This document shows positions 36,481 to 44,802 of a stretch of DNA of 64,000 bases, piece by piece. The notes below the pieces were generated by a model. That model saw nothing but the letters and a program-made list of their open reading frames with translations. It had not been told where the DNA came from and searched no databases. How positions within the stretch are numbered: position 1 is the stretch's first letter; every line of letters starts with the position of its first letter. The position numbers were made by a program, and so were the translations under genes. The DNA is from UKL13-2 sp038321965 (GTDB lineage: Bacteria > Pseudomonadota > Gammaproteobacteria > Burkholderiales > Usitatibacteraceae), in assembly GCA_038321965.1 (NCBI GenBank), contig JBBQFL010000002.1:62001-126000 (forward strand), given 5' to 3'.

Positions 36481-38331
36481 ATGACACTCCGCACCAGTTC
36501 TTCCCCCCAGGAAATCCTTCGCACCACCTTCGGCTACCCAGCATTCCGCGGTGATCAGGAAGCGATCGTCGATCATTTGATCGGTGGCGGTGATGCGCTG
36601 GTGCTGATGCCGACCGGCGGCGGTAAGTCGCTGTGCTTTCAGATTCCGGCGCTGGCGCGCGATGGTACCGCCATCGTCGTCTCGCCTTTAATCGCGCTGA
36701 TGCAGGATCAAGTAGAGGCGCTGCTGCAACTGGGCGTGAAGGCCGCGTTTTTGAATTCCACGCTGGACGCCCGCTCGGCCTCGCAGCTTGAGCAGCGACT
36801 ACTTAATGGCGAACTCGACTTGCTTTACGTTGCACCTGAGAGATTACTGACGTCACGTTTTATCGATCTACTTGGCCGCACACCGATCTCCCTGTTCGCC
36901 ATCGACGAGGCGCACTGCGTATCGCAATGGGGTCATGATTTCCGGCCTGAGTACCGCCAGCTCTCGATGCTGCATGAGCGCTTTCCGGATATCCCGCGCA
37001 TCGCACTCACCGCCACTGCCGATGCACCGACACGAAAGGAAATCGTCGAACGTCTCGCGCTGGAGTCAGCCAAGCAATTCGTCGCGAGTTTCGACCGGCC
37101 CAATATCCGCTATCGCATCGTGCAGAAACATGAACCGCGCAAACAACTGCTCGAATTCCTCACGGACCATGAAGGCGATGCAGGCATCATCTACTGCCTA
37201 TCCCGAAAAAAGGTTGAAGAGACGGCTGGATTTCTGATTACCGAAGGCGTAAAGGCATTGCCCTACCACGCCGGATTGGACACATCTGTGCGCGCCCACA
37301 ACCAGCAACGATTTCTGAAGGAGGATGGCGTGGTGATGGTCGCGACGATCGCCTTCGGCATGGGCATCGACAAACCGGATGTGCGCTTTGTTGCGCACAT
37401 GGACTTGCCCAAAAGCATGGAGGGCTACTACCAGGAAACCGGACGTGCAGGCCGCGATGGAATGCCCGCCAATGCGTGGCTCACCTACGGCATGGCAGAC
37501 GTGGTGATGTTGCGGCAGATGGTCGATGGCGGGGAGGCGAGTGAAGAACGCAAACGCGTCGAACGGCAAAAACTCGACGCGCTGCTGGGTTTTTGTGAAT
37601 CCACGCGCTGCCGTCGGCAAACGTTGCTGCAATACTTTGGCGAAGCGATGCCCAAGCCCTGTGGTAATTGCGACAATTGCCTCGAGCCGCCTGCGACCTG
37701 GGATGGGACAACGGCAGCACAAAAGGCGATGTCTGCGGTCTACCGAACGGGGCAGCGGTTTGGCGTGATTCACCTCATCGATGTGTTGCTCGGCAAAACC
37801 ACTGAACGAGTGCAGCAATTCGGCCATGATCAGCTCAGTACCTTCGGCATCGGCAGTGATCTGACCGAAGTCGCCTGGCGCGGTGTGTTCCGGCAACTGA
37901 CGGCGAGCGGATTGCTCGCAGTGGATGTGGAGGGATTCGGCGGGCTCAAGTTGACGGCGGAGAGCCGCGATGTGCTCAAAGGCGGGAGGGCGGTTACGTT
38001 CCGCGTCGAGGAAAACAAGAAAGCGGCGCGAAAAGCGAAGAAGACTGTTTTTGGGGAAACGCGGGATTCGGCAAGTGGCAGTCGCGCCGTCAGGGGTAGC
38101 GTAAGGCCCGAGGACGAACGCTTGTGGGAAGCCTTACGTGAAGAACGATTGAAATTTTCACGTGAGCAGAATGTACCGCCCTACGTAATTTTTCACGACG
38201 CGACCTTGATGGAAATGCTAAAGCGACGGCCGAAGAATTTGGCCGAATTCGCCACTATCAGCGGTGTCGGCGCGAACAAGCTTGAGCGTTATGGGAGGGC
38301 GTTTCTCGCGGTACTGGACGTACACTGGTAG
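36481..38331 (+). CDS. recQ: ATP-dependent DNA helicase RecQ
   Basis: This 616-residue 3'-5' helicase works in recombination repair and the RecF pathway. The domains in order are the helicase core with Walker A (MPTGGGKSL) and DEAH box (AIDEAHCVSQWG), the second RecA fold with the arginine-finger region (YYQETGRAGRDG), the zinc-binding RQC part (four Cys in CRRQ and CGNCDNC), a winged helix, and a C-terminal HRDC domain (FATISGVGANKLERYG). No Shine-Dalgarno sequence is obvious before the ATG at 36481. Length matches the E. coli protein. Confidence 0.96.
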   Translation: MTLRTSSSPQEILRTTFGYPAFRGDQEAIVDHLIGGGDALVLMPTGGGKSLCFQIPALARDGTAIVVSPLIALMQDQVEALLQLGVKAAFLNSTLDARSASQLEQRLLNGELDLLYVAPERLLTSRFIDLLGRTPISLFAIDEAHCVSQWGHDFRPEYRQLSMLHERFPDIPRIALTATADAPTRKEIVERLALESAKQFVASFDRPNIRYRIVQKHEPRKQLLEFLTDHEGDAGIIYCLSRKKVEETAGFLITEGVKALPYHAGLDTSVRAHNQQRFLKEDGVVMVATIAFGMGIDKPDVRFVAHMDLPKSMEGYYQETGRAGRDGMPANAWLTYGMADVVMLRQMVDGGEASEERKRVERQKLDALLGFCESTRCRRQTLLQYFGEAMPKPCGNCDNCLEPPATWDGTTAAQKAMSAVYRTGQRFGVIHLIDVLLGKTTERVQQFGHDQLSTFGIGSDLTEVAWRGVFRQLTASGLLAVDVEGFGGLKLTAESRDVLKGGRAVTFRVEENKKAARKAKKTVFGETRDSASGSRAVRGSVRPEDERLWEALREERLKFSREQNVPPYVIFHDATLMEMLKRRPKNLAEFATISGVGANKLERYGRAFLAVLDVHW

Positions 38332-38362
38332 CCGGGGGAGCGCTGCACATTGCTCTCCCGGC
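38331..38362. terminator. Hairpin between convergent recQ and AhpD-like genes
   Basis: GCCGGGGGAGC (38331-38341) pairs with GCTCTCCCGGC (38352-38362) with a single G-T wobble and a ten-base loop. It overlaps the last base of the recQ stop codon. No T run follows, so it may act with Rho or in mRNA end protection in both directions. Confidence 0.5.
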
Positions 38363-38379
38363 GACGATTTCTGCAGTAC

Positions 38380-38925
38380 TTATGCCGCCAAACGCAGATC
38401 CACCACCGGGAAATCGATCTCGGTCGCGGCAATGTGATTGACGTAGTTCGTCAGGATGTTCAAGGCCACGTTGGTGATGACTTCCAGAATATCCGCGTCG
38501 CTCAGCCCCTGCGCCTTAAACGAGGCAACTTCGGCTGCGGTCAGGTGGCCACGTGACTTGGTGATACTTGCGGCAAGCGTGACCAGCGCTGAATCGCGCG
38601 GTGTGGCGCCATTGCCCGCGCGCGCCTCGGTGATCTCGTTGTCAGTCAAACCCACCATATTGCCGATCACGCTGTGTGCGGCAAGACAGTAACCACATGA
38701 ATTCTCCTGCGCGACGGCGAGCGCAATGGCTTCGCGTTGTTTTGCGCTGAGGTTGCCTTCGTCGGTGGCCGCAGAAAGCTGCAAATAACCATTGAGTGCG
38801 ACCGGTGTGTTGGCAAGTGTCAGAAACATGTTCGGGACCGAACCTAACTTGGCGTTGACAGCGGCGAGTGACTTGGCGATGGCGGGGGTTGCATTGGCGA
38901 GTTTGATGGGTTGAAGATTTGACAT
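38380..38925 (-). CDS. AhpD-like carboxymuconolactone decarboxylase family protein
   Basis: This 181-residue all-alpha protein of the AhpD/CMD superfamily carries the redox motif SCGYCLAAH (Cys77, Cys80, His84), which in AhpD supports alkyl-hydroperoxidase activity. A second helical half follows. It is read away from an AraC-type regulator over a 130-base gap with a two-copy direct repeat, so expression is probably set by that regulator. Peroxide or electrophile defence is the likely role; the substrate is not known. Confidence 0.87.
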   Translation of the reverse strand: MSNLQPIKLANATPAIAKSLAAVNAKLGSVPNMFLTLANTPVALNGYLQLSAATDEGNLSAKQREAIALAVAQENSCGYCLAAHSVIGNMVGLTDNEITEARAGNGATPRDSALVTLAASITKSRGHLTAAEVASFKAQGLSDADILEVITNVALNILTNYVNHIAATEIDFPVVDLRLAA

Positions 38926-39011
38926 GATTTGCTCCGTAGGTGGCTGGTTAAATATTGGGATGTGCTCATTGCACGGAACGAACTTTACCCATTTGAACCG
39001 GATGAATAATC

Positions 39012-39042
39012 ACTATTCGTATACACTTACATACTATTCGTA
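39012..39042. promoter_or_regulatory. Two-copy direct repeat, candidate AraC-type operator
   Basis: ACTATTCGTA occurs at 39012-39021 and again at 39033-39042. The copies start 21 bases apart, which is two helical turns and the usual spacing of AraC-family half sites. They lie just upstream of the regulator gene (start 39058) and in the shared control region of the divergent AhpD-like gene. The surrounding sequence is much richer in A and T than the genes. Confidence 0.65.
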
Positions 39043-39057
39043 CAATATTGGCCAGAC

Positions 39058-39912
39058 ATGTCCGTAGACAGACTTGATTCCCTGCTCGACCGCTTTAGCC
39101 TTAGCGCCCGCCTGTTTTTTTCCGGTGCGCTATGCGGCATCACGGATTTCGACGAGGAAGAAGACATCGGCTACCTTCATGTGATCAAGCGCGGACCGGT
39201 GGAAGTGCGGCACGGACGGTCGGTGAAGCCCGGTACCTTGCGTGTCGAACAACCCAGCTTGTTGTTTTATCCGCGCCCACTTGCGCATACCTTTATCACC
39301 GACAGGCACGAGGGAGCGGACATGGTCTGCGCATCGGTGCGCTACAACATGGGACAGATCAATCCGATTGCCACTGCATTGCCGCCAATCATCGCCGTGC
39401 CGCTGAGTGAACTGCCAACCCTGCTACCGGTGATTGAGCTGATGTTCGCTGAGGCGTTTACCCAGCAGTGCGGTAGACAAGTTGTGCTCAACCGTCTTTT
39501 TGAAGTACTGATTGTGCACCTCTTGCGCAAGGCGATGAACGACAAGTTGCTCGACACGGGTCTGCTGGCTGGCCTGGCGCATCCGCAACTCGCCAAATCG
39601 CTGGTAGCCCTGCACGAACAGCCGGCTCGAGCGTGGACGCTGGAGTCGCTGGCCGAATGCGCCGGGATGTCACGCACCGCATTTGCCAACACCTTCCGCA
39701 CGACGCTAGGCCAGACACCCGGCGACTACGTGACCTGCTGGCGTCTTACGCTGGCGCAAGATTTGCTGCAACGAGGCCGCTCGTTGAAACACATCGCGGC
39801 GGAAGTGGGCTACGGCAGCCCAGTTGCGCTGGCGCGCGCGTTCAAGGCGCGTACCGGCCAGACCTCACGCCAGTGGCAGGCCCTTGGCAAACAAGCACTG
39901 CCAGCGCAATAG
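39058..39912 (+). CDS. AraC family transcriptional regulator with cupin-type sensor
   Basis: The 284-residue regulator has an N-terminal cupin-like domain (AraC_binding_6 type, with YLHVIKRGPVEVRHG and PRPLAHTFI) and a C-terminal AraC DNA-binding domain with both helix-turn-helix units (ESLAECAGMSRTAFANTFR and IAAEVGYGSPVALARAFK). It is divergent from the AhpD-like gene, the common arrangement in which such regulators sense an electrophile or oxidant and activate the neighbour. The repeat at 39012-39042 is its probable binding site. Confidence 0.9.
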   Translation: MSVDRLDSLLDRFSLSARLFFSGALCGITDFDEEEDIGYLHVIKRGPVEVRHGRSVKPGTLRVEQPSLLFYPRPLAHTFITDRHEGADMVCASVRYNMGQINPIATALPPIIAVPLSELPTLLPVIELMFAEAFTQQCGRQVVLNRLFEVLIVHLLRKAMNDKLLDTGLLAGLAHPQLAKSLVALHEQPARAWTLESLAECAGMSRTAFANTFRTTLGQTPGDYVTCWRLTLAQDLLQRGRSLKHIAAEVGYGSPVALARAFKARTGQTSRQWQALGKQALPAQ

Positions 39913-39954
39913 CGCATGGCGTACACTGCGACATCATTTCATGTTGGGACCATC

Positions 39955-40581
39955 ATGCAAGTCACCGAATATCGCATCACCACCGAATTCATCGAACTCA
40001 ACCAGTTGCTGAAACTCTGCGGCATCGCCGAGAGCGGCGGCGCAGGCGGAGCTATTGTGAGCCAAGGCAATGTGACAGTGGATGGGCAACCTGAATTGCG
40101 CAAACGCTGCAAGATTCGCCCCGGTCAGGTGGTGCAATTGGGCGACGCGCAGATCACGGTATTGCTCGCAGACGCGGAAGCGATTGCAGCCAGTCAGGAA
40201 TCGCAATCTGCAAAAGCGAAAGTGAAATTCGCCAAGCGGGTGGACAAGATTAATGCCGCCAAAGCGGCAGCGTGGACGCTTAAAAAGAAGATCGAGTCGG
40301 GTGCAAAAATCCCAATCAAGCTCGGTGCCAGGAAAGGCCCGAAGGCCCGGAGCAAGGAGAATGCGATCGCCGCGGCAAAAAAGCGCGGCGTGACCTCGCC
40401 CGAAGCGCCATGGATGGCGCGCACCAGCAAGACGACGCCGGCAAAACCGCGTGTGGCACCAGTTGAGGGAACCGCAGCACCAGCGCAGGTATATCCGGCG
40501 ACACCGCCGCGTCCGCCCAAAGTTCGCCCGAATGTCTTTGCAGAAAAAGCCGAGGCGCATCGCCGCCGTAAGCGCGAGCCC
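39955..40581 (+). CDS. S4-domain RNA-binding protein with long basic Ala/Pro-rich tail
   Basis: The protein has 209 residues from the ATG at 39955. Residues 1-70 form an S4 RNA-binding domain of the YbcJ/YaaA type (FIELNQLLKLCGIAESGGAG, then NVTVDGQPELRKRCKI). Standard YbcJ ends there, but this protein continues for 140 residues rich in Lys, Ala, Pro and Arg and ends in HRRRKREP. The tail probably binds nucleic acid without a fixed fold. It lies just downstream of the AraC gene in the same direction with a 42-base gap. The RNA target is unknown. Confidence 0.8.
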
Positions 40582-40673
40582 TGAACCTCTACGGGTGATT
40601 TGATCTGGTCAGCAATGGGGGATTCCAACACGACAGCGTAAAATGCGCCTTTAGCCCTGTTATTGGAAACAAC

Positions 40674-40946
40674 GTGAAAAAGACCGATTTGGAAAAACTC
40701 AAGGGCAGCAAAATCTCCGGCAATATGAAGCTGAGTTCCATCCCCGACCGCTTCGGCAAGGACGCAGCGAACATGGTCGACAAGCGCGAACAACGAAAAC
40801 TCGATCAGAATGCCGGACTGATTCCCTTCGCCGTCAAGATTCACAGCGACCTCATCCAACAGATTCGTGGGCTCGCAGACGCAGAGGGCAAATCGCTGAA
40901 CGACGTGACTGCTGAATTGCTCACCAAAGCACTCGCGAAGAAGTAA
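40674..40946 (+). CDS. Conserved-looking small protein of unknown function
   Basis: This 90-residue basic protein starts with GTG. The last 45 residues (IPFAVKIHSDLIQQIRGLAD, then LNDVTAELLTKALAKK) look like a ribbon-helix-helix-type or ParD-like segment, which would suggest DNA binding. There is no partner toxin; the next gene, three bases downstream, is yaeQ, so the two are probably co-transcribed. Confidence 0.6.
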   Translation: MKKTDLEKLKGSKISGNMKLSSIPDRFGKDAANMVDKREQRKLDQNAGLIPFAVKIHSDLIQQIRGLADAEGKSLNDVTAELLTKALAKK

Positions 40947-40949
40947 TTC

Positions 40950-41507
40950 ATGGCGTTGAAAGCCACAGTCCATAAAGTGGACTTGGCTGTTTCCGACATG
41001 GATCGCGGCTATTACGGTAGCCACACGCTTACATTAGCTCGACATCCGAGTGAGACGAGTGAGCGCATGATGGTGCGCCTGCTGGCGTTCGCGATGTTTG
41101 CCGATGAAGCGCTTGCTTACGGTCGCGGCCTATCCGCTGACGATGAGCCAGCGCTTTGGTTGAAAGATCTCACCGGCAATATCGAATGCTGGATCGACGT
41201 GGGACTGCCCGACGAACGCGAACTGCGCAAAGCTTGCGGTCGCGCTCGGCGTGTCGTGTTGCTGACATACGGCGGTCGTGGCGTCGGGATCTGGTGGGGA
41301 CAGAATCAGGCGACGCTTGCGCGGCACGAGAATCTGGACGTGATTGACATTCCTGTCGAAGCCACCACAGCGTTGGCGAAGATGGCTGATCGCAACATGC
41401 AGATCAACGCGACATTGCAGGATGGGCAGATCTGGATGGGGAATGCGGCAGAGACGGTGTTGGTTGAGCCGGTGGTGTTGAAGAAGTCTGGGCGGGTTGG
41501 TAGCTGA
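40950..41507 (+). CDS. yaeQ: YaeQ family protein
   Basis: The 185-residue protein matches YaeQ over its length, from ALKATVHKVDLAVSDMDRGYY to MGNAAETVLVEPVVLKK (family length about 180). YaeQ has a PD-(D/E)XK nuclease-like fold, and the E. coli gene was once proposed to affect RfaH-dependent haemolysin expression. Its biochemical role is not settled. It follows the small GTG-start gene directly. Confidence 0.92.
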   Translation: MALKATVHKVDLAVSDMDRGYYGSHTLTLARHPSETSERMMVRLLAFAMFADEALAYGRGLSADDEPALWLKDLTGNIECWIDVGLPDERELRKACGRARRVVLLTYGGRGVGIWWGQNQATLARHENLDVIDIPVEATTALAKMADRNMQINATLQDGQIWMGNAAETVLVEPVVLKKSGRVGS

Positions 41508-41620
41508 CCTTCGCGGTTGGCCGTCCCGTTTGCACGTTGCGCTTTATGCGCTGACGAAGCAGCGCTGAAAGCCTGGCGAGAAATGATGGCAAGTAGCCAC
41601 TTGCGCCCAGTCACTTCCCC

Positions 41621-41703
41621 TGTCAGTTCGAACCCGGCTCTATCGGGTGAGAAATCTGCTTTTTGAGCACCAGCAGATTTCTCACCTTTGGTTCGAAATG
41701 ACA
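41621..41703. repeat. Large inverted repeat built on TGTCATTTCGAACC / GTGAGAAATCTGCT
   Basis: Inner arms GTGAGAAATCTGCT (41647-41660) and AGCAGATTTCTCAC (41672-41685) are perfectly complementary over 14 bases. Outer arms TGTCAGTTCGAACC (41621-41634) and GGTTCGAAATGACA (41690-41703) match in 13 of 14. The same element in single orientation recurs at 41925-41971. It resembles the short intergenic repeats found in many copies in some bacterial genomes. Confidence 0.75.
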
Positions 41704-41745
41704 GTGATGTTTTGAATAGCGCGGCGTAATCATTTAGCCAAACAC

Positions 41746-41812
41746 CAGTACTGGCGCGGCTTTTCAGGCTTTTTGGTCTGGGGTGCCCGCCAAATGGCGA
41801 TCCCCGCTAAAT
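41746..41812 (+). repeat. Dispersed palindromic intergenic repeat, copy 4
   Basis: CTGGCGCGGCTTTTCAGG at the left and GGTGCCCGCCAAATGGCGATC at the right (quoted in part: GCCCGCCAAATGG) are imperfectly complementary around a T-rich centre. The sequence parallels the copies at 32164-32226 and 43625-43682. Confidence 0.55.
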
Positions 41813-41873
41813 CGTCCACTGTGATTGTCGTTGCGGGCGAACGCCAAATACGCATCACGTGAAACCCCAACGC

Positions 41874-41971
41874 CATTGTCATTTCGGAATCGGCCCTCAC
41901 TGTCCTTTCGAAACCGGCCCCCACTGTCATTTCGAACCCAGCTTTACCGGGTGAGAAATCTGCTTTTAGCA
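41874..41971 (+). repeat. Three tandem 24-base units plus one GTGAGAAATCTGCT element
   Basis: The units begin at 41874, 41898 and 41922, each of the form CA(C/T)TGTC(A/C)TTTCG followed by AA(A/C)CC-like sequence. The third continues into CGGGTGAGAAATCTGCTTTT, the same element as in the inverted repeat at 41621. The exact 24-base period indicates slippage or duplication of the repeat head. Confidence 0.7.
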
Positions 41972-42012
41972 AGTTCGAAACCAGCACCCAATTCGTGCCG
42001 CTTTCAACGCGA

Positions 42013-42828
42013 CTAGCCCGGACGAATTGATTGCCACTTGGAAAGTATGTGGTCAAACAAACACTTCTTTTGCTCATCCGCATCGCATTGCAAACCGGCA
42101 ATTGCACGCTGAGCAAGGCCACGGCAGCGACTTTGAAAATTATTCAAATCATCTCCAGCAAGACCGAGCAACCAAATCGGGAAGTCTCCGCTGCCCCTCA
42201 CAAGCGAGTACGCACCCACTAGCTCGGCGGTACGGACGCGTTGCTCTTCTGCTTGTAGCCTTCGGTCAATACTGAGGAGGTTTTCCGTTGATGCCTTGTC
42301 ACTGACCGCAGCCGCAGTGACCAGAAGACCGAAAAGATAGAACGGTCGAGCACTGTTTCGATGATCGCCCGCATGCAGAAAAGCGAGGTATGCCCAGTAG
42401 AAATATCGCGCGGTTTGGTCGGGAAAGACGCCGCCAAGATTGAGTGCACTCTCCGCGAGCGCGACGACTGCGTGCTCATCGCCATCCTGCACAAGTCCAT
42501 TGTTCAGGCTCTCAATTTGAGTGTAAGCCTGAACCAGTATCCACGACCCGTAGAGTCTCATCGTGGCGCTGGCGCGATCTGTTCGTGTATCCCAAAGAAG
42601 CAAGTTGCAGACTTCTGCGGGATTCCACGGCAAATCGCCAGGCACTACGCTGCAGTCCCTGTACGACGTCAATGCACTCTTGTTTCGCGTAACTTCATCA
42701 TCGTAGTCGACATCCCCCTCGGCCATTTCTTGAATGAGTTCGTCCGTAAGCAGCGGGCGCAACGCAATCAATAGTCCATCGCGAGATGGTGAGATTGATT
42801 TCAAAACTTCCCAATCAGTCATGGTCAT
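42013..42828 (-). CDS. Orphan protein of unknown function (271 residues)
   Basis: No family was recognised. The protein is acidic in its first third and mostly helical after that, with segments such as YFYWAYLAFLHAGDHRN that resemble the helix pairs of TPR-like scaffolds. It has no signal peptide or clear membrane helix. Starts at 42828 and 42822 are equally possible. The flanking repeats on one side and a toxin-antitoxin pair on the other, and codon choices that look less uniform than those of neighbouring housekeeping genes, suggest acquired DNA. Confidence 0.6.
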   Translation of the reverse strand: MTMTDWEVLKSISPSRDGLLIALRPLLTDELIQEMAEGDVDYDDEVTRNKSALTSYRDCSVVPGDLPWNPAEVCNLLLWDTRTDRASATMRLYGSWILVQAYTQIESLNNGLVQDGDEHAVVALAESALNLGGVFPDQTARYFYWAYLAFLHAGDHRNSARPFYLFGLLVTAAAVSDKASTENLLSIDRRLQAEEQRVRTAELVGAYSLVRGSGDFPIWLLGLAGDDLNNFQSRCRGLAQRAIAGLQCDADEQKKCLFDHILSKWQSIRPG

Positions 42829-42921
42829 TTCTCAGTCGGATGGCCAACGATTTGTGCCAAAGTATTTTGTGCGTGCCGCGTGCTCTGGAATCAATTCGAT
42901 TTCAGCCTCTACCAACGCTTT

Positions 42922-43242
42922 TCAATCCGCAAATACCTCCTTCAGCGTATCGAGCGTCGCCCCCAACGTCTTCGGAGAAAGGTTACCCAGCTTCTTGACC
43001 AACCTCCCTTTATCCACCGCGCGCAGCTGATCCAGCAAGATTAAGCCCTTCTTCCCAGCATGCGTTGCAGCGATACGAAACGGTGCCGCTTTGCTCTTGG
43101 TCGTCATAGGCGCAATGATGACTGTTCGCAAGTGGTCGTGCATCTCTGGTGGCGATATGACTACGCAAGGTCGGCTCTTCTTGATCTCGCTGCCGACCGT
43201 CGGGTCAAGATTGACTAGCCAAATTTCGCCGCGCACTACCAT
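42922..43242 (-). CDS. mazF: MazF/PemK-type mRNA endoribonuclease toxin
   Basis: This 106-residue toxin of the MazF/PemK/Kid family cleaves single-stranded mRNA when not held by its antitoxin. RGEIWLVNLDPTVGSEIKKS and RPCVVISP form the usual first strands, and IIAPMTTKSK with the catalytic-type Thr/Ser region follows. The gene overlaps the upstream antitoxin by seven bases, so the two are translated together. The cut sequence cannot be predicted. Confidence 0.92.
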   Translation of the reverse strand: MVVRGEIWLVNLDPTVGSEIKKSRPCVVISPPEMHDHLRTVIIAPMTTKSKAAPFRIAATHAGKKGLILLDQLRAVDKGRLVKKLGNLSPKTLGATLDTLKEVFAD

Positions 43243-43484
43243 GCCAAGTCCGCGTCATCTGCGTTGGAGAACTCTCCGAGGACCAGATTCTCGTCGTTCG
43301 CATCTGCGAGCTTCTTCGACGCCTCCGCCCAGCCCGATCTCACCGGTTTACTTGGCTTTCGCAGAACCAACGCGTCGCCTTCGATGGTCATTTCCGCTTC
43401 TCCGTCCAATCCAATCTGGGCAAGCAGTGGCTTCGGAATTACAATGCCTTGGGAGTTGCCTATTTGACGAATGGTAGTTTTCAT
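43236..43484 (-). CDS. mazE: MazE-type antitoxin (AbrB/SpoVT fold)
   Basis: The 82-residue antitoxin has an N-terminal swapped-hairpin DNA-binding domain (TTIRQIGNSQGIVIPKPLL) that normally represses its own promoter, and a flexible acidic tail (ENLVLGEFSNADDADLAW) that should wrap the toxin. It precedes mazF with a seven-base overlap. Confidence 0.92.
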   Translation of the reverse strand: MKTTIRQIGNSQGIVIPKPLLAQIGLDGEAEMTIEGDALVLRKPSKPVRSGWAEASKKLADANDENLVLGEFSNADDADLAW

Positions 43485-43624
43485 GTGGTTCTCGATGGGT
43501 GCGATGGCGGCTTAGCCGAAAGTAGTGTGCTGAACGGAATGTTATTACATCGTGGCAACGAACGCCAGCAGCTACCTGCGGTATCCTTATTAGTTCTATC
43601 CGCCGATGGAGCGCCTAAACACAA

Positions 43625-43682
43625 GCATTGGCGCGCCTTTCCAAGCCTTTTCAGCCTGAAACGCCCGTCAAATGGCGATCTA
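43625..43682 (+). repeat. Dispersed palindromic intergenic repeat, copy 5
   Basis: ATTGGCGCGCCTTTCC at the left and GAAACGCCCGTCAAATGG at the right are imperfect complements. The right end GTCAAATGGCGATCTAC matches the end of copy 3. It lies in the 280-base gap between the divergent mazE and transporter genes, which otherwise shows no gene. Confidence 0.55.
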
Positions 43683-43764
43683 CAAATAAATGCGCGCTGC
43701 CACCGCAATAACACGGCAGACACCAACCCTGCTCGACCAAACCTCACATCCATCCAATTAGTCA

Positions 43765-44658
43765 ATGAACCCAGCGAACGCACAAGACGAACGACGCGGC
43801 CTTTGGCTGGGACTGCTAGGCGTGGTCATCTTTGCAATGACGTTGCCGATGACGCGCTTAGCCGTCGGGCCCGCCAGCGACCCGCAACTGCCACCTGTGT
43901 TTGTGACCGCTGGCCGCGCGGCGTTGGCGGGTCTGCTTAGCGTAGCGTATCTGCTTGCTACCGGTGCGACGCGCCCCCAGCGCAATCAATTACCCGCCTT
44001 TGCGATTTGCGCACTAGGCACCGTCGTCGGTTTTCCGCTTTTCTTGAGTCTCGCACTGCGCCATGTCGATGCGATGCATGCTGCGGTCATTTCGGGCGTG
44101 CTGCCGTTAGCGACCGCGGCGGTTGCGGCATTGTCATTCCGGCAGCGTCCGTCGCTGGGCTTCTGGGTGTGCGCGGTACTGGGTTGCGCGCTGGTGCTTG
44201 CCTTTGCCGCATACCGGGGTAGCGGGCATTTGAGCGCCGCCGACGGCCTGCTTCTGCTATCGGTGATGAGTGCGGCCATCGGCTACGTCGCGGGTGCCCG
44301 TCTGTCCGCGCAGATGCGTGCCGAGCAGGTGATTTGCTGGGTGCTAGTACTGAGTCTTCCATTTACCATGCCCGTCATGCTGGTCAATCTGCCTGACTCA
44401 CCGGTGCGTGCCACTGCCTGGGGTGGCTTCGCCTACGTGACGCTATTTTCGATGTGGCTGGGATTCTTTGCCTGGTATCGTGGTCTGGCACTGGGCGGCA
44501 CGGTGCGCGTAAGCCAGGTGCAATTGGTGCAGCCGTTCCTGGCGCTGCTGTTCGCGGTGCCGGTGTTGGGCGAGAGACTGGACGTGACGACAGTGATGTT
44601 CTCGCTCGCCGTGATCGCGATTGTGTTTGTCGGCAAGCAGATGCCAGCGCATCAGTAG
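43765..44658 (+). CDS. EamA/DMT-family transporter
   Basis: This 297-residue inner-membrane protein has ten predicted helices in two repeated EamA halves (LLGVVIFAMTLPMTRLAVG in the first, LLLLSVMSAAIGYVAGARL in the second). Drug/metabolite transporters of this type export amino acids, nucleobases or other small molecules. It stands alone, with no nearby genes hinting at the substrate. Confidence 0.88.
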   Translation: MNPANAQDERRGLWLGLLGVVIFAMTLPMTRLAVGPASDPQLPPVFVTAGRAALAGLLSVAYLLATGATRPQRNQLPAFAICALGTVVGFPLFLSLALRHVDAMHAAVISGVLPLATAAVAALSFRQRPSLGFWVCAVLGCALVLAFAAYRGSGHLSAADGLLLLSVMSAAIGYVAGARLSAQMRAEQVICWVLVLSLPFTMPVMLVNLPDSPVRATAWGGFAYVTLFSMWLGFFAWYRGLALGGTVRVSQVQLVQPFLALLFAVPVLGERLDVTTVMFSLAVIAIVFVGKQMPAHQ

Positions 44659-44802
44659 ACATGAACTGCAGCGACGACGACGCGGCGCGCGCGGGACTCG
44701 ATTCGCCATCGTCAGCGTTGCGAAATCGGCTACAAAAACCAGCGTTCGCAATCGCTTAGTCTGCGCCATGGGCAGCACGTTTTGTGGAAGGCAATCCCGC
44801 GC

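Larger units (their letters stand above)
41508..42012. other. 505-base gene-free stretch made largely of repeats
   Basis: No coding sequence was found between yaeQ and the orphan gene at 42013. The stretch contains an inverted repeat at 41621-41703, one copy of the dispersed palindromic family at 41746-41812, and three tandem 24-base units at 41874-41945 that run into another copy of the GTGAGAAATCTGCT element. Confidence 0.7.

Noticed and set aside
37198..37896. Minus-strand frame opposite recQ
   Set aside because: recQ is fully supported by motifs and the antisense frame resembles nothing.
41508..42012. CRISPR-like array from the tandem units
   Set aside because: Only three units with a 24-base period and no unique spacers; no cas genes nearby.
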